Source: an uncultured Clostridia bacterium (GTDB lineage: Bacteria > Bacillota > Clostridia > TANB77 > CAG-508). From it: a DNA stretch of 64,000 nt. The position numbers were made by a program, and so were the translations under genes. Below are positions 44,848 to 54,629 of this stretch, piece by piece. The stretch is from the NCBI GenBank assembly GCA_934167445.1, contig CAKPKJ010000002.1, positions 1 to 64,000 on the forward strand. The letters are read 5' to 3'. A model generated the notes under the pieces. That model did no database searches and was not told where the DNA came from. It saw only the letters and a list, made by a program, of their open reading frames with translations. The first letter of the stretch is position 1. Every line of letters begins with the position of its first letter.

Positions 44848-45477
44848 ATGAAGAAAAAAATAAAAGAATTTATTACAAAAAATTTAAAATGGATTATATT
44901 ATTTATTTGTCTAATTGGATTTTTAGCAATAGCAGAAGATGTATTTAATAAAGAAATAATGAGTGGAGATATAATAGGGTATAAACTAATATCAACATTT
45001 TTAATATCAGATTTTGCAACACCAATAGCGAAATTTATTACTAATTTTGGAGGAGCAATATTTTTGATAGCATTAACAATTGTTTTATTGATATTGATAA
45101 AAAATAAGAAAATTGGAATATCAATCTTTTCAAATCTAGTAATAGTTACAATACTAAACCAATTACTAAAAGCAATATTGCAAAGACCTAGACCAACAGA
45201 ATATAGGATTGTTGAAGAAACAGGATATAGTTTCCCATCAGGTCATTCAATGGTGAGTATGGCTTTTTATGGGTATTTAATATATTTGATATATAAATAT
45301 GTAAAAAACAAGTATATTAAATGGATTTCTATTGTATTATTAAGCATATTAGTATGTTCAATTGGAATAAGTAGAATTTATTTAGGCGTTCATTATACAA
45401 GTGATGTCTTAGGCGGATTCTTGATATCAATGTCATATTTAGTAATATATATAAGTGCAGTAAATAAATTTTTATAA
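44848..45477 (+). CDS. PAP2-family membrane phosphatase
   Basis: 209 aa with about five to six membrane helices. The three-part phosphatase signature is clear: KAILQRPRP, PSGHSM and SRIYLGVHYTSDVLGG (about residues 108-116, 130-135 and 171-186). Members dephosphorylate lipid pyrophosphates such as undecaprenyl diphosphate or phosphatidic acid; a role in recycling the peptidoglycan carrier is possible but unproven. Confidence 0.92.
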   Translation: MKKKIKEFITKNLKWIILFICLIGFLAIAEDVFNKEIMSGDIIGYKLISTFLISDFATPIAKFITNFGGAIFLIALTIVLLILIKNKKIGISIFSNLVIVTILNQLLKAILQRPRPTEYRIVEETGYSFPSGHSMVSMAFYGYLIYLIYKYVKNKYIKWISIVLLSILVCSIGISRIYLGVHYTSDVLGGFLISMSYLVIYISAVNKFL

Positions 45478-45553
45478 AAAATAAATCTTAGAAAATAGAA
45501 GAAAAATGACAATGTACAAAAAATTTATGAAATAAATTTTTGTGGGTGAATAA

Positions 45554-45588
45554 AAAAGCGGACTTTAAGGCTATTAATGTCCGCTTTT
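45554..45588. terminator. Bidirectional terminator between PAP2 gene and spoIVA
   Basis: AAAAGCGGAC (45554-45563) pairs with GTCCGCTTTT (45579-45588). Confidence 0.8.
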
Positions 45589-45602
45589 GTTGTAGTTTTA
45601 AA

Positions 45603-47084
45603 TTAAAGTATTATACAAATTAATCCACCTGAACCTTCATTAACAATTCTTTCTAAAGTTTCTTGTAACTTAATTTGAGCATCTTCTGGCATTTTAGCAA
45701 GTTTAGCTTGTAAGCCTTCATTGACAAGTTCGTTAAGACTTTTTCCAAAAATATTAGATTCCCATATTTTTTTAGGGTCATTTTCAAATCCAGAAAGTAA
45801 GTAATTAACAAGTTCTTCAGATTGCTTTTCTGAACCTACAATTGGAGAAACTTCAGTTTGGACATTAGTTTTTATTAAATGTATAGAAGGTGCAGTTGCT
45901 TTTAATCTTACTCCAAAACGTGAACCTTGTTTTACCATTTCAGGTTCCTCTAAAACAAGTTCATCAATAGAAGGTGTAACAATTCCATAACCTTTACGTT
46001 CAACTTCATCTAAGGCATAAGATATTTTGTCATATTTTTTCTTTGTAATAGATAGTTCTGAAATTATTTTAAATAAATCACCTTCATTAGCTACATCAAC
46101 ACCAGTAATTTCAGAAAGAACTTTATAAAATAATTCTTCTTTTAAAGTTATTTGAACATTTACATTTCCAGTTCCAAGCTGAATATCTGTAATTACAGTA
46201 TTAGAAATTATTTCAGTGGAACTAATTTTTGAAGTACAAGAGGAAATATCTTTTAAAACATTTACATTTTCAAAAGCTTCTTTGATTTCTTTAAATAATT
46301 CAGCTTTTAATGGGTGTGAAAAATCAAGTCCATCAACCCATCTAGGAAATTTTATTCTAATTTGATCAGCAGGAAACTCATATAATATTTTTGAAAAAAT
46401 ATTGTTTATATCATTAATATCAAGGTATTCACAATTTATAGGAATAACTGTTGTATCATATTTTTCTGCTAATGTCTTAGATAATTCTTTAGTATAATCA
46501 GAATTAGGGTCAGTAGAATTTAATAATATAACAAAAGGCTTATTTAAGCTTTTTAATTCAGCAACTACTCGTTCTTCTGGCTTTATATAATCTTCTCTTG
46601 GAATACCTGTTACAGAGCCATCTGTTGTAACTAAAATTCCAATAGTAGAGTGTTCTTCTATAACTTTTTTAGTTCCTATTTCAGCTGCTTTTTCAAAAGG
46701 AATTTCTTCTTCAGACCAAGGAGTTTTTACCATTCTTGGCATATCATCTTCTAAATATCCAATTGCATTATCAACTAAATAACCTACACAATCAACTAAA
46801 CGTGTCTTGAATTTTAAGTTATTTGCTAAACTTATTTCAACAGCTTCATTTGGAATAAATTTTGGCTCAGTTGTCATTATAGTCCTACCACCAGCACTTT
46901 GTGGCAATTCATCTTTTGCTCTTTCTTTTTTATATTCATTATCTATATTAGGAATAACCAATAAGTCCATAAATCTTTTTATAAAAGTAGATTTACCGGT
47001 TCTTACAGGACCAACAACTCCTACATAAATATCACCATCAGTTCTTTTTGCGATGTCTTGATACAATATTGTATTATCCATCAT
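45603..47084 (-). CDS. spoIVA: Stage IV sporulation protein A
   Basis: 493 aa, normal length. SpoIVA is an ATPase that polymerises on the forespore surface as the base layer of the spore coat. The Walker A GPVRTGKST lies near residue 25, and the N-terminus TDGDIYVGVVGPVRTGKSTF with AGGRTIMTTEPKFIPNEA is diagnostic. The C-terminus ends in ERIVNEGSGGLICIIL. The start is ATG with AGGAGGGT upstream (a second ATG follows). A weak sigma-E-like pair (TCATATT and TATACATT, 16 bp apart) lies upstream near 47135-47168. This gene shows the organism is a spore former. Confidence 0.95.
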   Translation of the reverse strand: MMDNTILYQDIAKRTDGDIYVGVVGPVRTGKSTFIKRFMDLLVIPNIDNEYKKERAKDELPQSAGGRTIMTTEPKFIPNEAVEISLANNLKFKTRLVDCVGYLVDNAIGYLEDDMPRMVKTPWSEEEIPFEKAAEIGTKKVIEEHSTIGILVTTDGSVTGIPREDYIKPEERVVAELKSLNKPFVILLNSTDPNSDYTKELSKTLAEKYDTTVIPINCEYLDINDINNIFSKILYEFPADQIRIKFPRWVDGLDFSHPLKAELFKEIKEAFENVNVLKDISSCTSKISSTEIISNTVITDIQLGTGNVNVQITLKEELFYKVLSEITGVDVANEGDLFKIISELSITKKKYDKISYALDEVERKGYGIVTPSIDELVLEEPEMVKQGSRFGVRLKATAPSIHLIKTNVQTEVSPIVGSEKQSEELVNYLLSGFENDPKKIWESNIFGKSLNELVNEGLQAKLAKMPEDAQIKLQETLERIVNEGSGGLICIIL

Positions 47085-47236
47085 ATACCCTCCTTTGAAT
47101 TTTGTAGATGTTTGTACTACGTTAATACTTTAGTTAATGTATATTTAATTTTTATTAGAAATATGACAAGTTTTAGTAACAAAAATTAATTTGAAAAAAA
47201 TAACAACTGAAATGAAATTTTAAAATTTACCAAAAC

Positions 47237-47265
47237 TTGCGAAAATAAAGTACATGTGATACAAT
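47237..47265 (+). promoter_or_regulatory. Sigma-A promoter for the UDP-sugar pyrophosphorylase
   Basis: TTGCGA (47237-47242), 17 bp, TACAAT (47260-47265). Confidence 0.65.
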
Positions 47266-47322
47266 AACAGCGTTAGTTATAGAACATATAATGTAATATA
47301 AGATTATGAAGGGATGAAAACA

Positions 47323-48567
47323 ATGGATAGAGAAAAAGAAGCTATAGATAAATTAAAAGAATATGGCCAAAATCATATAGTAAATATATTAGAAAAATTA
47401 GATGAAACAAAAAAACAAGAATTAATAGAACAAATAAATAAAATAGATTTTCATCAAATGATGGAATTATATCAAAATACTAAAAAAGAAATAGAATTTA
47501 AAGAAAGTAAAATAGAGCCAGTACCTTATCTAGATAAAGCTAAACTTACAAAAGAGCAAAGAGAAGAATTTGATAAATTAGGAGAAGAAGTTGTCAAAAA
47601 CAATCAATATGCTGTTGTAACAATGGCTGGAGGTCAAGGTACAAGATTAGGACATACAGGCCCAAAAGGAACTTTTAAACTAGATGTATATGGAAAAGGA
47701 AAATATTTATTTGAAATATTGGCAGACAATTTACAAGAAGCAAATAAAAAGTATGGTGTAGTTATTAATTGGTACATAATGACAAGTAAAGAAAATAATG
47801 CTGATACAGTAGAGTTCTTAGAAAAAAATAATTACTTCGGATATGACAAAAATAAAGTAACAATATTTAAACAAAGTGAATTACCACTAGTAGATACAGA
47901 AGGAAAATTTTTAATAAACAAAGAATATAAAATAAAAGAAGCATCAGATGGTAATGGTGGCACATATTCATCTTTAAGAGCAAGTGGATGTTTAGCAGAT
48001 ATGAAAGAAAAAGGAATAAAATGGGTATTTATTGGTAGTGTAGATAATGCTTTGTTAAAAATGATTGATGTTACATTACTTGGAATGGCAGTTAAAAAAG
48101 GTGTTCAAATAGCATCTAAATCTGTTGCAAAGGCAAACCCACAAGAAAGAGTGGGGGTATTTTGTAAAATGAATAATCACCCTAAAGTTATAGAATACAC
48201 AGAACTTCCAGAAAAAATGGCAGAAGAAGTTGATAGTGATGGAGAATTAAAATTTGGAGAATCACATATAATGTGTAATTTATATACAATTGATGCAATA
48301 GAAAAAATAAGTAAAGAACCACTTATTTATCATACAGCATTTAAGAAGAATTCATATATAGACGAAAATGGAAAAGAAGTAATACCAACTGAGCCAAATT
48401 CATATAAATTTGAATCATTTATTTTTGATGCTTTTGAACTTTTTGATGATATAGCAATTTTAAGAGGAAAAAGGGAAGATGATTTTGCACCTGTAAAAAA
48501 TAAAGAAGGTGTAGATAGTCCTAAAACTGCTAAAGAGTTGTATGAAAAATATTGGCAAAACAGATAA
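47323..48567 (+). CDS. UDPGP-family UDP-sugar pyrophosphorylase (UAP1-like)
   Basis: 414 aa from the ATG at 47323, which is 9 nt after GAAGGG; the ATG at 47314 is too close. The nucleotide-binding loop VTMAGGQGTRLGHTGPKGTF at about residues 103-122 and the uridine/sugar region (GNGGTYSSLRASG, VFIGSVDNALLK) mark the eukaryotic-type UDPGP family (UDP-GlcNAc/GalNAc or UDP-glucose pyrophosphorylase), not bacterial GlmU. An N-terminal helical segment of about 60 residues is present as in UAP1. Next to a beta-helix protein. Confidence 0.88.
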   Translation: MDREKEAIDKLKEYGQNHIVNILEKLDETKKQELIEQINKIDFHQMMELYQNTKKEIEFKESKIEPVPYLDKAKLTKEQREEFDKLGEEVVKNNQYAVVTMAGGQGTRLGHTGPKGTFKLDVYGKGKYLFEILADNLQEANKKYGVVINWYIMTSKENNADTVEFLEKNNYFGYDKNKVTIFKQSELPLVDTEGKFLINKEYKIKEASDGNGGTYSSLRASGCLADMKEKGIKWVFIGSVDNALLKMIDVTLLGMAVKKGVQIASKSVAKANPQERVGVFCKMNNHPKVIEYTELPEKMAEEVDSDGELKFGESHIMCNLYTIDAIEKISKEPLIYHTAFKKNSYIDENGKEVIPTEPNSYKFESFIFDAFELFDDIAILRGKREDDFAPVKNKEGVDSPKTAKELYEKYWQNR

Positions 48568-48623
48568 TAATTATAATTTGGGCTAAGTCATGAATTTAAT
48601 AATTAAGAGAGGAAATGATAAAA

Positions 48624-49289
48624 ATGGAAAAATGTAAAATTGAAAATCTTTATAATTTAGAAGAAACAATTGCAAAAGAATTGTTAGAAAGTGTTACATA
48701 TCCTTGGGAAGCATTACCTAAAATAGAAGAATTTATAATTGAATTAGGAAATAAATTAGATTCTAATATATATGAAAAAAGAGGAGAAAATGTCTGGATA
48801 GCTAAATCAGCTAAAGTTGCTCCAACAGCATATATAAATGGACCAGCAATAATTGGAGAAAATGCTGAAGTAAGACATTGTGCTTTTATTAGAGGAAAAG
48901 CAATTGTAGGAAATGGTGCTGTAGTTGGTAATTCAACAGAATTAAAAAACGTTATTTTATTTAATAAAGTGCAAGTACCACATTACAATTATGTAGGTGA
49001 CTCAATATTAGGATTTAAAGCACATATGGGAGCTGGTTCTATAACATCTAATGTTAAATCAGATAAAAAATTAGTAGTTGTAAAATATGAAAGAGAACAA
49101 ATAGAAACAGGCTTGAAAAAATTTGGAGCAATGCTTGGAGATAATGTAGAAGTTGGATGTAATAGTGTATTAAATCCAGGAACAGTTGTATGCAGAAATA
49201 CTAATATATACCCATTATCATGTGTTAGAGGGGTTATTCCAGAAAATCATATTTATAAAAATAAAAATGAAATAGTAGAAAAATATTAA
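48624..49289 (+). CDS. Left-handed beta-helix (hexapeptide-repeat) protein
   Basis: 221 aa from the ATG at 48624 (AGAGG about 11 nt upstream). The first 60 residues are helical (YNLEETIAKELLESVTYPWE); hexapeptide turns follow, such as IAKSAKVAPTAYINGPAIIG, VRHCAFIRGKAIVG and the conserved GDSILGFKAHMGAGSITSN. This resembles the C-terminal acyltransferase region of GlmU and relatives. With the pyrophosphorylase just upstream it may make a split UDP-sugar-forming pair; the acceptor is unknown. Confidence 0.82.
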   Translation: MEKCKIENLYNLEETIAKELLESVTYPWEALPKIEEFIIELGNKLDSNIYEKRGENVWIAKSAKVAPTAYINGPAIIGENAEVRHCAFIRGKAIVGNGAVVGNSTELKNVILFNKVQVPHYNYVGDSILGFKAHMGAGSITSNVKSDKKLVVVKYEREQIETGLKKFGAMLGDNVEVGCNSVLNPGTVVCRNTNIYPLSCVRGVIPENHIYKNKNEIVEKY

Positions 49290-49367
49290 AATTTTGGTAA
49301 TTAGATATAAGTTTTGTATAGGTTAATACATAACATCGTTAGTAAAAATAAAATTTATAATAATTAA

Positions 49368-49420
49368 AAAAGGACAATTTATCTTATTCAATTAATATGA
49401 ATAAAATAGATTGTCCTTTT
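49368..49420. terminator. Bidirectional terminator
   Basis: AAAAGGACAAT (49368-49378) pairs with ATTGTCCTTTT (49410-49420) between converging genes. Confidence 0.75.
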
Positions 49421-49432
49421 AAATTGATATTA

Positions 49433-49810
49433 CTACATTTGTTGATTTCCAGGTATAAAATAATCAACTACACCATAAATTAAAGCACCTATAATTGCAG
49501 CCATCCATGAAATAGAATATCCTGCAACAAAGAATTGAGTTACATATAAAACAATTGCAGCTAATGCAAAGCCAACAAACCCCTTACCAAAAGGACTAGC
49601 ATGTAATCCAGTAAATTTTATTACAAGATAGTCTATTATTGTAAGAACAATTGCTGCAATAGCTAAAGTCCAAATGTTATTTATAGTAAAACCAGGTGTG
49701 AAAAATGCAGTAATAGCTAGCACTACAGCAGCGGTAACTAACCTACCAACCACTTGCCATACAGTAGAAGTTTCACTTTGAGATGTATGATTCTCTTGTA
49801 CTTCTGACAT
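49433..49810 (-). CDS. Small four-helix membrane protein (YvlD/holin-4-like)
   Basis: 125 aa from the ATG at 49810 (AAGGAGG 9 nt upstream). After a polar N-terminus come four hydrophobic helices, including VTAAVVLAITAFFTPGF, IWTLAIAAIVLTIIDYLVIK and WMAAIIGALIYGVVDYFIPG. This fits the phage-holin-4 superfamily (YvlD, COG1950 type) of bacterial membrane proteins, whose function is unclear. No phage genes are nearby, so a holin role is not supported. Confidence 0.6.
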   Translation of the reverse strand: MSEVQENHTSQSETSTVWQVVGRLVTAAVVLAITAFFTPGFTINNIWTLAIAAIVLTIIDYLVIKFTGLHASPFGKGFVGFALAAIVLYVTQFFVAGYSISWMAAIIGALIYGVVDYFIPGNQQM

Positions 49811-49969
49811 ATTATTCAACCTCCTTAGTTAAAAAATTCATGCAGAAAATTTTAAGGTTATAAAATTATTATTTACAAAAATAAAAAAAAGTATACAGTA
49901 AATTTTGAATAAATAATATAAATTTTGCAAATGCTAAAACAAAAAGTAAGTTTAAAGTAGGTGTTATTG

Positions 49970-50647
49970 ATGATAATTACATTTGTAAGATCAATTATAT
50001 TATATGTTTTAGTTTTGCTGGTAATGAGATTAATGGGAAAAAGAGAAATAGGTCAATTACAGCCATTTGAATTGGCAATATCAATAATGATAGCAGACTT
50101 AGCATCAATACCGATGACTGATATAGGAATACCTATTTTTAATGGAATTATTCCAATATTAGGTTTACTTACAATGCATTTAATAATATCTGTAATAAAT
50201 TTAAAAAGTATGAGAGCAAGAGAAATTATTTGTGGAAAGCCAAGCATATTAATATATAGAGGCAAAATCAATGAAAAAATTTTGAAAAAGGAAAGATTTA
50301 CAATAAATGAATTAGAAGAAAGATTAAGAACAGATAATGTATTCAATTTTGGAGATGTTGAATATGCAATCCTAGAGACAAGTGGTCAAGTAACAGTAAT
50401 TCAAAAACCCGAAAAAAGAAATACAATACCAGAAGATTTTAATATTACTCCAGAATATGAAGGAATACCATATGATTTAGTTATAGATGGAAAAGTAATG
50501 GAAAAGAATTTGCAACAAATAGGAAAAGATTATAATTGGTTAAAAAAACAAGCTGAAAAATTTAAAATAAAACCAGAAGAAGCATTAATAATTACAATTG
50601 ACGGAAAAAATCAAATATTTTGTCAGAAAAGTGAAAAAGGTGACTAA
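49970..50647 (+). CDS. DUF421 family membrane protein (YetF-like)
   Basis: 225 aa from the ATG at 49970 (AAGTAGGTG 6 nt upstream; an in-frame GTG at 49961 is too close to that site). Three N-terminal helices, then the family hallmarks LMGKREIGQLQPFELAISIM, SMRAREIICGKPSILIYRGK and a soluble C-terminal domain with VEYAILETSGQVTVI. YetF/YrbG-type proteins are linked to spore-envelope functions in B. subtilis. The downstream DUF4363 gene is its usual companion. Confidence 0.9.
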   Translation: MIITFVRSIILYVLVLLVMRLMGKREIGQLQPFELAISIMIADLASIPMTDIGIPIFNGIIPILGLLTMHLIISVINLKSMRAREIICGKPSILIYRGKINEKILKKERFTINELEERLRTDNVFNFGDVEYAILETSGQVTVIQKPEKRNTIPEDFNITPEYEGIPYDLVIDGKVMEKNLQQIGKDYNWLKKQAEKFKIKPEEALIITIDGKNQIFCQKSEKGD

Positions 50648-50723
50648 CTTCTTAAAAAGATAAATAAAATTTTAGTTTCTTAAAGTTATAGAAGAGGTAC
50701 AAGAAGAAAGGAAAGTAATTATA

Positions 50724-51110
50724 ATGAGAAAAGAGTTTGTTATTTGCTTAATAATTATTGCATTAATAGCAATTGGGAACTTTTTTAGTAGAGATTATAC
50801 TAAGAAATCTGGAGAAGAAATATTAGATTCGTTACAACAAATAAAACAAGCAGTAGAAGCAAAAGAAGATGATGTTAAAGTAAAAGAAAAACTAGAAGAA
50901 ACAGAAAAAATATGGAAAAACAAGCAAGATAAATTAGCATATTTTATTGAACATAATGAACTTGAAAAAATAGATACAAATTTGGTTTTGCTAAAAAGTT
51001 ATATTGAAACAGAGGAACATGATGAAACTATAAGAGAAATAAATGAGTTAGCATTTTTGGTGAAACACATAGAAGAAAAATATGCATTTAATTTAAAAAA
51101 TATTTTTTAA
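50724..51110 (+). CDS. DUF4363 family protein
   Basis: 128 aa. One N-terminal membrane helix (about residues 5-20), followed by helices rich in charged residues (ILDSLQQIKQAVEAKEDDVK, WKNKQDKLAYFIEHNELEKI). It matches the DUF4363 pattern, frequently encoded after a DUF421 gene in spore formers. Function unknown; probably acts with the preceding protein at the membrane. Confidence 0.8.
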   Translation: MRKEFVICLIIIALIAIGNFFSRDYTKKSGEEILDSLQQIKQAVEAKEDDVKVKEKLEETEKIWKNKQDKLAYFIEHNELEKIDTNLVLLKSYIETEEHDETIREINELAFLVKHIEEKYAFNLKNIF

Positions 51111-51116
51111 TTGAAA

Positions 51117-51160
51117 AATTGGTATATACTATGACATAGGGATTATAAAATATACCAATT
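51117..51160. terminator. Stem-loop after the DUF4363 gene
   Basis: AATTGGTATAT (51117-51127) pairs with ATATACCAATT (51150-51160). The T-run is weak, so a terminator role is only probable. Confidence 0.5.
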
Positions 51161-51170
51161 TATTAATATA

Positions 51171-51353
51171 AAAAAGACTTTAGGTAAACTTTGAATGAAG
51201 TTACGAATGCGACTGAAGAAATTTTAGAAATTCTTACGTAGTTTTATGGAAAGAGTTCATTTTTAATGGAAGGGTGCCATAAAATAAGTTAGAATTTCTT
51301 AAATTTCGTAATGAGCCGAGAAACGTAATGAAAAGTTTACCTAAAGTCTTTTT
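51171..51353 (+). repeat. 183-bp hairpin repeat element, copy A
   Basis: Perfect 22-bp terminal inverted repeats, 51171-51192 and 51332-51353, flank a core with further self-complementary parts (AGAAATTCT and TTTTATGG arms). The core matches 56374-56556 in inverted orientation at most positions, but the terminal repeats differ between copies. It carries no ORF. Confidence 0.85.
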
Positions 51354-51370
51354 AGTTAATTATATATTTT

Positions 51371-53761
51371 TTAATTTCTTTCAGTTGCTTTTGCAAATTT
51401 TTTCAATTTTTCTGCAACTAAATAATTTACAGTTCCTGCAGGGAAATTTCCATCTTTATCTTTTTTGCCAGCTGGAACACCTGTCAAAACTTCAATTCCT
51501 TCTTCAATAGTTGAAACTGCATAAATGTGGAATTTTTTATCTTTTACAGCTTCTACAATTTCATCAGATAATTGTAAGTTATCAACATTTTGTATTGGAA
51601 TCATAACTCCATGACTTCCATCTAATCCACGAGACTGACAAACTTGGAAAAATCCTTCGATTTTTTCATTAACACCACCAATAGGTTGTATTTGGCCTTT
51701 TTGATTTACAGAACCAGTTACAGCTATTGATTGGTTAATTGGGATTCCAGACAAACTAGAAAGTAGCCCATATAATTCAGTGCTAGAAGCACTATCACCA
51801 TCTACACCATTGTATAACTGTTCAAAACATATACTAGCAGTTAAGCATAATGGAATATCTTGTGCAAACATTTCCCCTAAATATCCAGTTAAAATAAGAA
51901 CTCCCTTAGAATGTGAAGGACCAGATATTTCTACTTCTCTTTCTATATTTACTACTCCATTTTTTCCAGTATATGTATTAACTGTAATTCTAGCAGGTTT
52001 CCCAAATGTATAATCACCTATTGTTAAGACAGTAAGACCATTTAACTGACCAACTTTAAAACCAGTTGTATCAATAAGAAGTGTATTTTGTTTAATCATT
52101 TCTAAATATTTTTCATCATATTTTTTTACTCTCTCAACACGCTCTGCCAAAGCTTTATCTATAAATTTTGGAGTAACAGTTTTTGAACGAGAAAGTTTTG
52201 CCCAAGTTGCAGCTTCTCCAACTATTTGGGTTAAATCATCAAATCTTGTAGAAAGTTTACTATGGCTTCCTGCTAATTTAGATGAATATTCAATTAATTT
52301 TGCCATTGCATCTTTGTCTAAATGTGGTAATTCTTCATACTCACAGAACCCATGTATTATTTGAGCAAGTTTATTAGCATTTGCTGTGTTTAATGTAGCA
52401 GATTCTTCAAATTCAACTTTTATTTTAAATAATTTTCTAAAATCAGAATCCATAGCTAAAAGAGTTTGGTATATTTGAGCATTTCCAATTAATATAACTT
52501 TTAAATTAAGTGGAATAGGTTCAGGTTTTAAAGAAATTAATACCATTGAAGAACGTTGATCTGTTGCATTTTCAATAGCAATTTGTTTAACTCTTAAAGC
52601 TTTTTTTAGGGCTTCATAACAAGCACCATTAGCTAATAAATCTTTTGCTTGGAATATTATATATCCTCCATTTGCTTGTTGTAAAAGACCAGGTTTTAAC
52701 ATTGTGTGGTCAGTCTTTAAAGAACCGTAATAATTCTCATATTCTATTGCACCAAAGATGTTATTATAAGAATAGTTAGAATCCATAATAACTGGTGCAC
52801 CCTCTTTATTAGAATTATCAATAAATAGATTAACTCTATAATTTAAACAAGGATCAGGCTTCTTCATTGCTGGATTCATTGACTGTTGAGGGGAAGGCGT
52901 ATTAGAAGGTTCTTCTAAAAATGTAGGTATGTTTTTTAAAACATCTTGTTTAACAGCATTTAAAAAAGTATTAACTTTTTTTATTCTTTTGTATTTTGAT
53001 TTTAGATAATTTATATGGGCATTAACTGTAAGTAAAGCAACATTTGACTGCCATTCTGAAATTCTTTTGTCAGATTGACGTTCGATTTCTTTAATTTTGC
53101 TAATTACTGTCATAATTTGTTCTTGAACAACAACAGATTTTTCTTCATAACGTTTTTTCAATTCATCATCTAGTTTTTCAAATTCTTCTTCTTCAATTAC
53201 TTTACCTTCAACAATAGGCATCATATATATACCATTTTGAGCAGTCTTTACTTGAAAATCGTATTTTAAAGCATTTTCGTTTAATTTATCTAATAAGGCA
53301 GAACGTCTAGATTCAAATTCTTGCTTTATTAAAGCTTTTTCTTTTTCAAAATCATCATTATTAAATGTTTTTTGGATATCTTTTTTTATTTCTTTAATAA
53401 AACCAGCCATATCATCTTTAAATTCTTTACCTCTTCCTGCAGGTAATTCAATAGCAATGGGTTCATTTGGAATGTCAAAATTATATACATAACACCAATC
53501 AGAAGGAACTTTTTTCTTTTTGGCAATTGTTTGTAGATAATTTTTGGTATAAGAAGTTTTTCCAACTCCACTAGGACCTTCCAAATATAAATTATATCCT
53601 TTTAGGTCTACTTGCAATCCAAATTCTAGAGCCTTAATGCCTCTTTCTTGGCCAATTCCATCTTGAATAGATTCTAAATCAGCAGTTGAATCAAAATCAA
53701 AAATGTTAGGATTGCAACACATTTTCAAATCTTTATAATTTAATTCATTTTTATTTTTCAT
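51371..53761 (-). CDS. Lon-family ATP-dependent protease with AAA_32 domain
   Basis: 796 aa. Walker A LYLEGPSGVGKTSYTKN near residue 60; an AAA module typical of LonB-like AAA_32 proteins with a long coiled-coil insertion; then a Lon protease domain with catalytic Ser in DGDSASSTELYGLLSSLSG and Lys in GGVNEKIEGF near the C-terminus. Unlike LonA there is no N-terminal substrate-binding LON_N domain. The start is ATG; AGGAAAC upstream is a modest ribosome site. The role (protein quality control or sporulation) is not shown by context. Confidence 0.9.
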   Translation of the reverse strand: MKNKNELNYKDLKMCCNPNIFDFDSTADLESIQDGIGQERGIKALEFGLQVDLKGYNLYLEGPSGVGKTSYTKNYLQTIAKKKKVPSDWCYVYNFDIPNEPIAIELPAGRGKEFKDDMAGFIKEIKKDIQKTFNNDDFEKEKALIKQEFESRRSALLDKLNENALKYDFQVKTAQNGIYMMPIVEGKVIEEEEFEKLDDELKKRYEEKSVVVQEQIMTVISKIKEIERQSDKRISEWQSNVALLTVNAHINYLKSKYKRIKKVNTFLNAVKQDVLKNIPTFLEEPSNTPSPQQSMNPAMKKPDPCLNYRVNLFIDNSNKEGAPVIMDSNYSYNNIFGAIEYENYYGSLKTDHTMLKPGLLQQANGGYIIFQAKDLLANGACYEALKKALRVKQIAIENATDQRSSMVLISLKPEPIPLNLKVILIGNAQIYQTLLAMDSDFRKLFKIKVEFEESATLNTANANKLAQIIHGFCEYEELPHLDKDAMAKLIEYSSKLAGSHSKLSTRFDDLTQIVGEAATWAKLSRSKTVTPKFIDKALAERVERVKKYDEKYLEMIKQNTLLIDTTGFKVGQLNGLTVLTIGDYTFGKPARITVNTYTGKNGVVNIEREVEISGPSHSKGVLILTGYLGEMFAQDIPLCLTASICFEQLYNGVDGDSASSTELYGLLSSLSGIPINQSIAVTGSVNQKGQIQPIGGVNEKIEGFFQVCQSRGLDGSHGVMIPIQNVDNLQLSDEIVEAVKDKKFHIYAVSTIEEGIEVLTGVPAGKKDKDGNFPAGTVNYLVAEKLKKFAKATERN

Positions 53762-53902
53762 TTGTTTCCTCCAAAGTTTTTTATTAGTATAACCAATCTT
53801 TTTTTATTTTATATTAGATAAATTAAAAAGTAAAGGTAATCGTGAAAAATGTAAAACAATTGTAAAATTTTTGTACGGATAGTTCAAAAAAATACAAAAG
53901 TA

Positions 53903-53931
53903 TTGCATTATTAAATAAAAATATATATAAT
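53903..53931 (+). promoter_or_regulatory. Sigma-A promoter for the tetR gene
   Basis: TTGCAT (53903-53908), 17 bp, TATAAT (53926-53931). Confidence 0.7.
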
Positions 53932-53994
53932 AAGAAAAGATTATTATGCTTAATGTTAGTAGCAAGCAATGTTTCAAATGAAAGGTGGTAAAAA

Positions 53995-54564
53995 ATGAAT
54001 AAAACCAAACGAAAAATATTTGAAACTTCAATGAAATTATTTGCTGAAAAAGGATATGATGCAACTAGTATAGAAGAAATAACAGCAACCGTTGGAGTGG
54101 CCAAGGGAACTTTGTATTATCATTTTTCTAGTAAAGAGGAAATTTTTAATTTTTTAGTTGAAGAAGGAATAAAACTTTTACAAAATAGTGTAGATATAAA
54201 AACTGCAAAATTTTCAAATTATATAGATAAAATAAAAGCAATTATATTAATACAAATAAAGATTGTTGACAAGTATGAAGACTTAATAACAATATTATTA
54301 AGTCAATTTTGGGGAAATGAGTCTAGAAACCAAATGTGCAAAAATCAAATTTTTCTATATATAAAACAAATTGAAGAAATTGTAGAACAAGGAATACAAA
54401 AAGGTGAAATAAAACAAGGAAATCCACAAGCAATAGCTTCAGAAATATATAGCTTGATTTGTGCTAATCTTGTTTATAAGGTAAGAGATAGAGAAAATTT
54501 TGATATAATGAAATTATATAAAGAATATGAAAATACAATAATAAAAGGACTAAAAGAAAATTAA
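53995..54564 (+). CDS. TetR-family transcriptional regulator
   Basis: 189 aa. The N-terminal HTH spans about residues 5-50 (KIFETSMKLFAEKGYDATSI, VGVAKGTLYYHFSSKEEIF). The C-terminal ligand-binding domain is all helical. It lies 65 bp upstream of an acyl-CoA synthetase in the same direction, so it may sense a fatty acid or acyl-CoA and control that operon (inference; FadR-type TetR proteins do this in Bacillus). Confidence 0.92.
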   Translation: MNKTKRKIFETSMKLFAEKGYDATSIEEITATVGVAKGTLYYHFSSKEEIFNFLVEEGIKLLQNSVDIKTAKFSNYIDKIKAIILIQIKIVDKYEDLITILLSQFWGNESRNQMCKNQIFLYIKQIEEIVEQGIQKGEIKQGNPQAIASEIYSLICANLVYKVRDRENFDIMKLYKEYENTIIKGLKEN

Positions 54565-54629
54565 AAAGCAAAGAAAATAATAAAAATAATTGATAAGAGC
54601 ATAGTAGCATAGAAGGGAATGAATTTATA

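Noticed and set aside
47135..47168. Sigma-E promoter of spoIVA
   Set aside because: TCATATT and TATACATT resemble the boxes, but the 16-bp spacing is longer than usual, so it is mentioned only as weak.
49433..49810. Phage holin indicating a prophage
   Set aside because: The fold resembles holin superfamily IV but no phage genes are nearby.
51171..51353. Insertion sequence or intron at the 183-bp repeat
   Set aside because: No transposase or reverse transcriptase coding, no clear target-site duplication; kept as a hairpin repeat.
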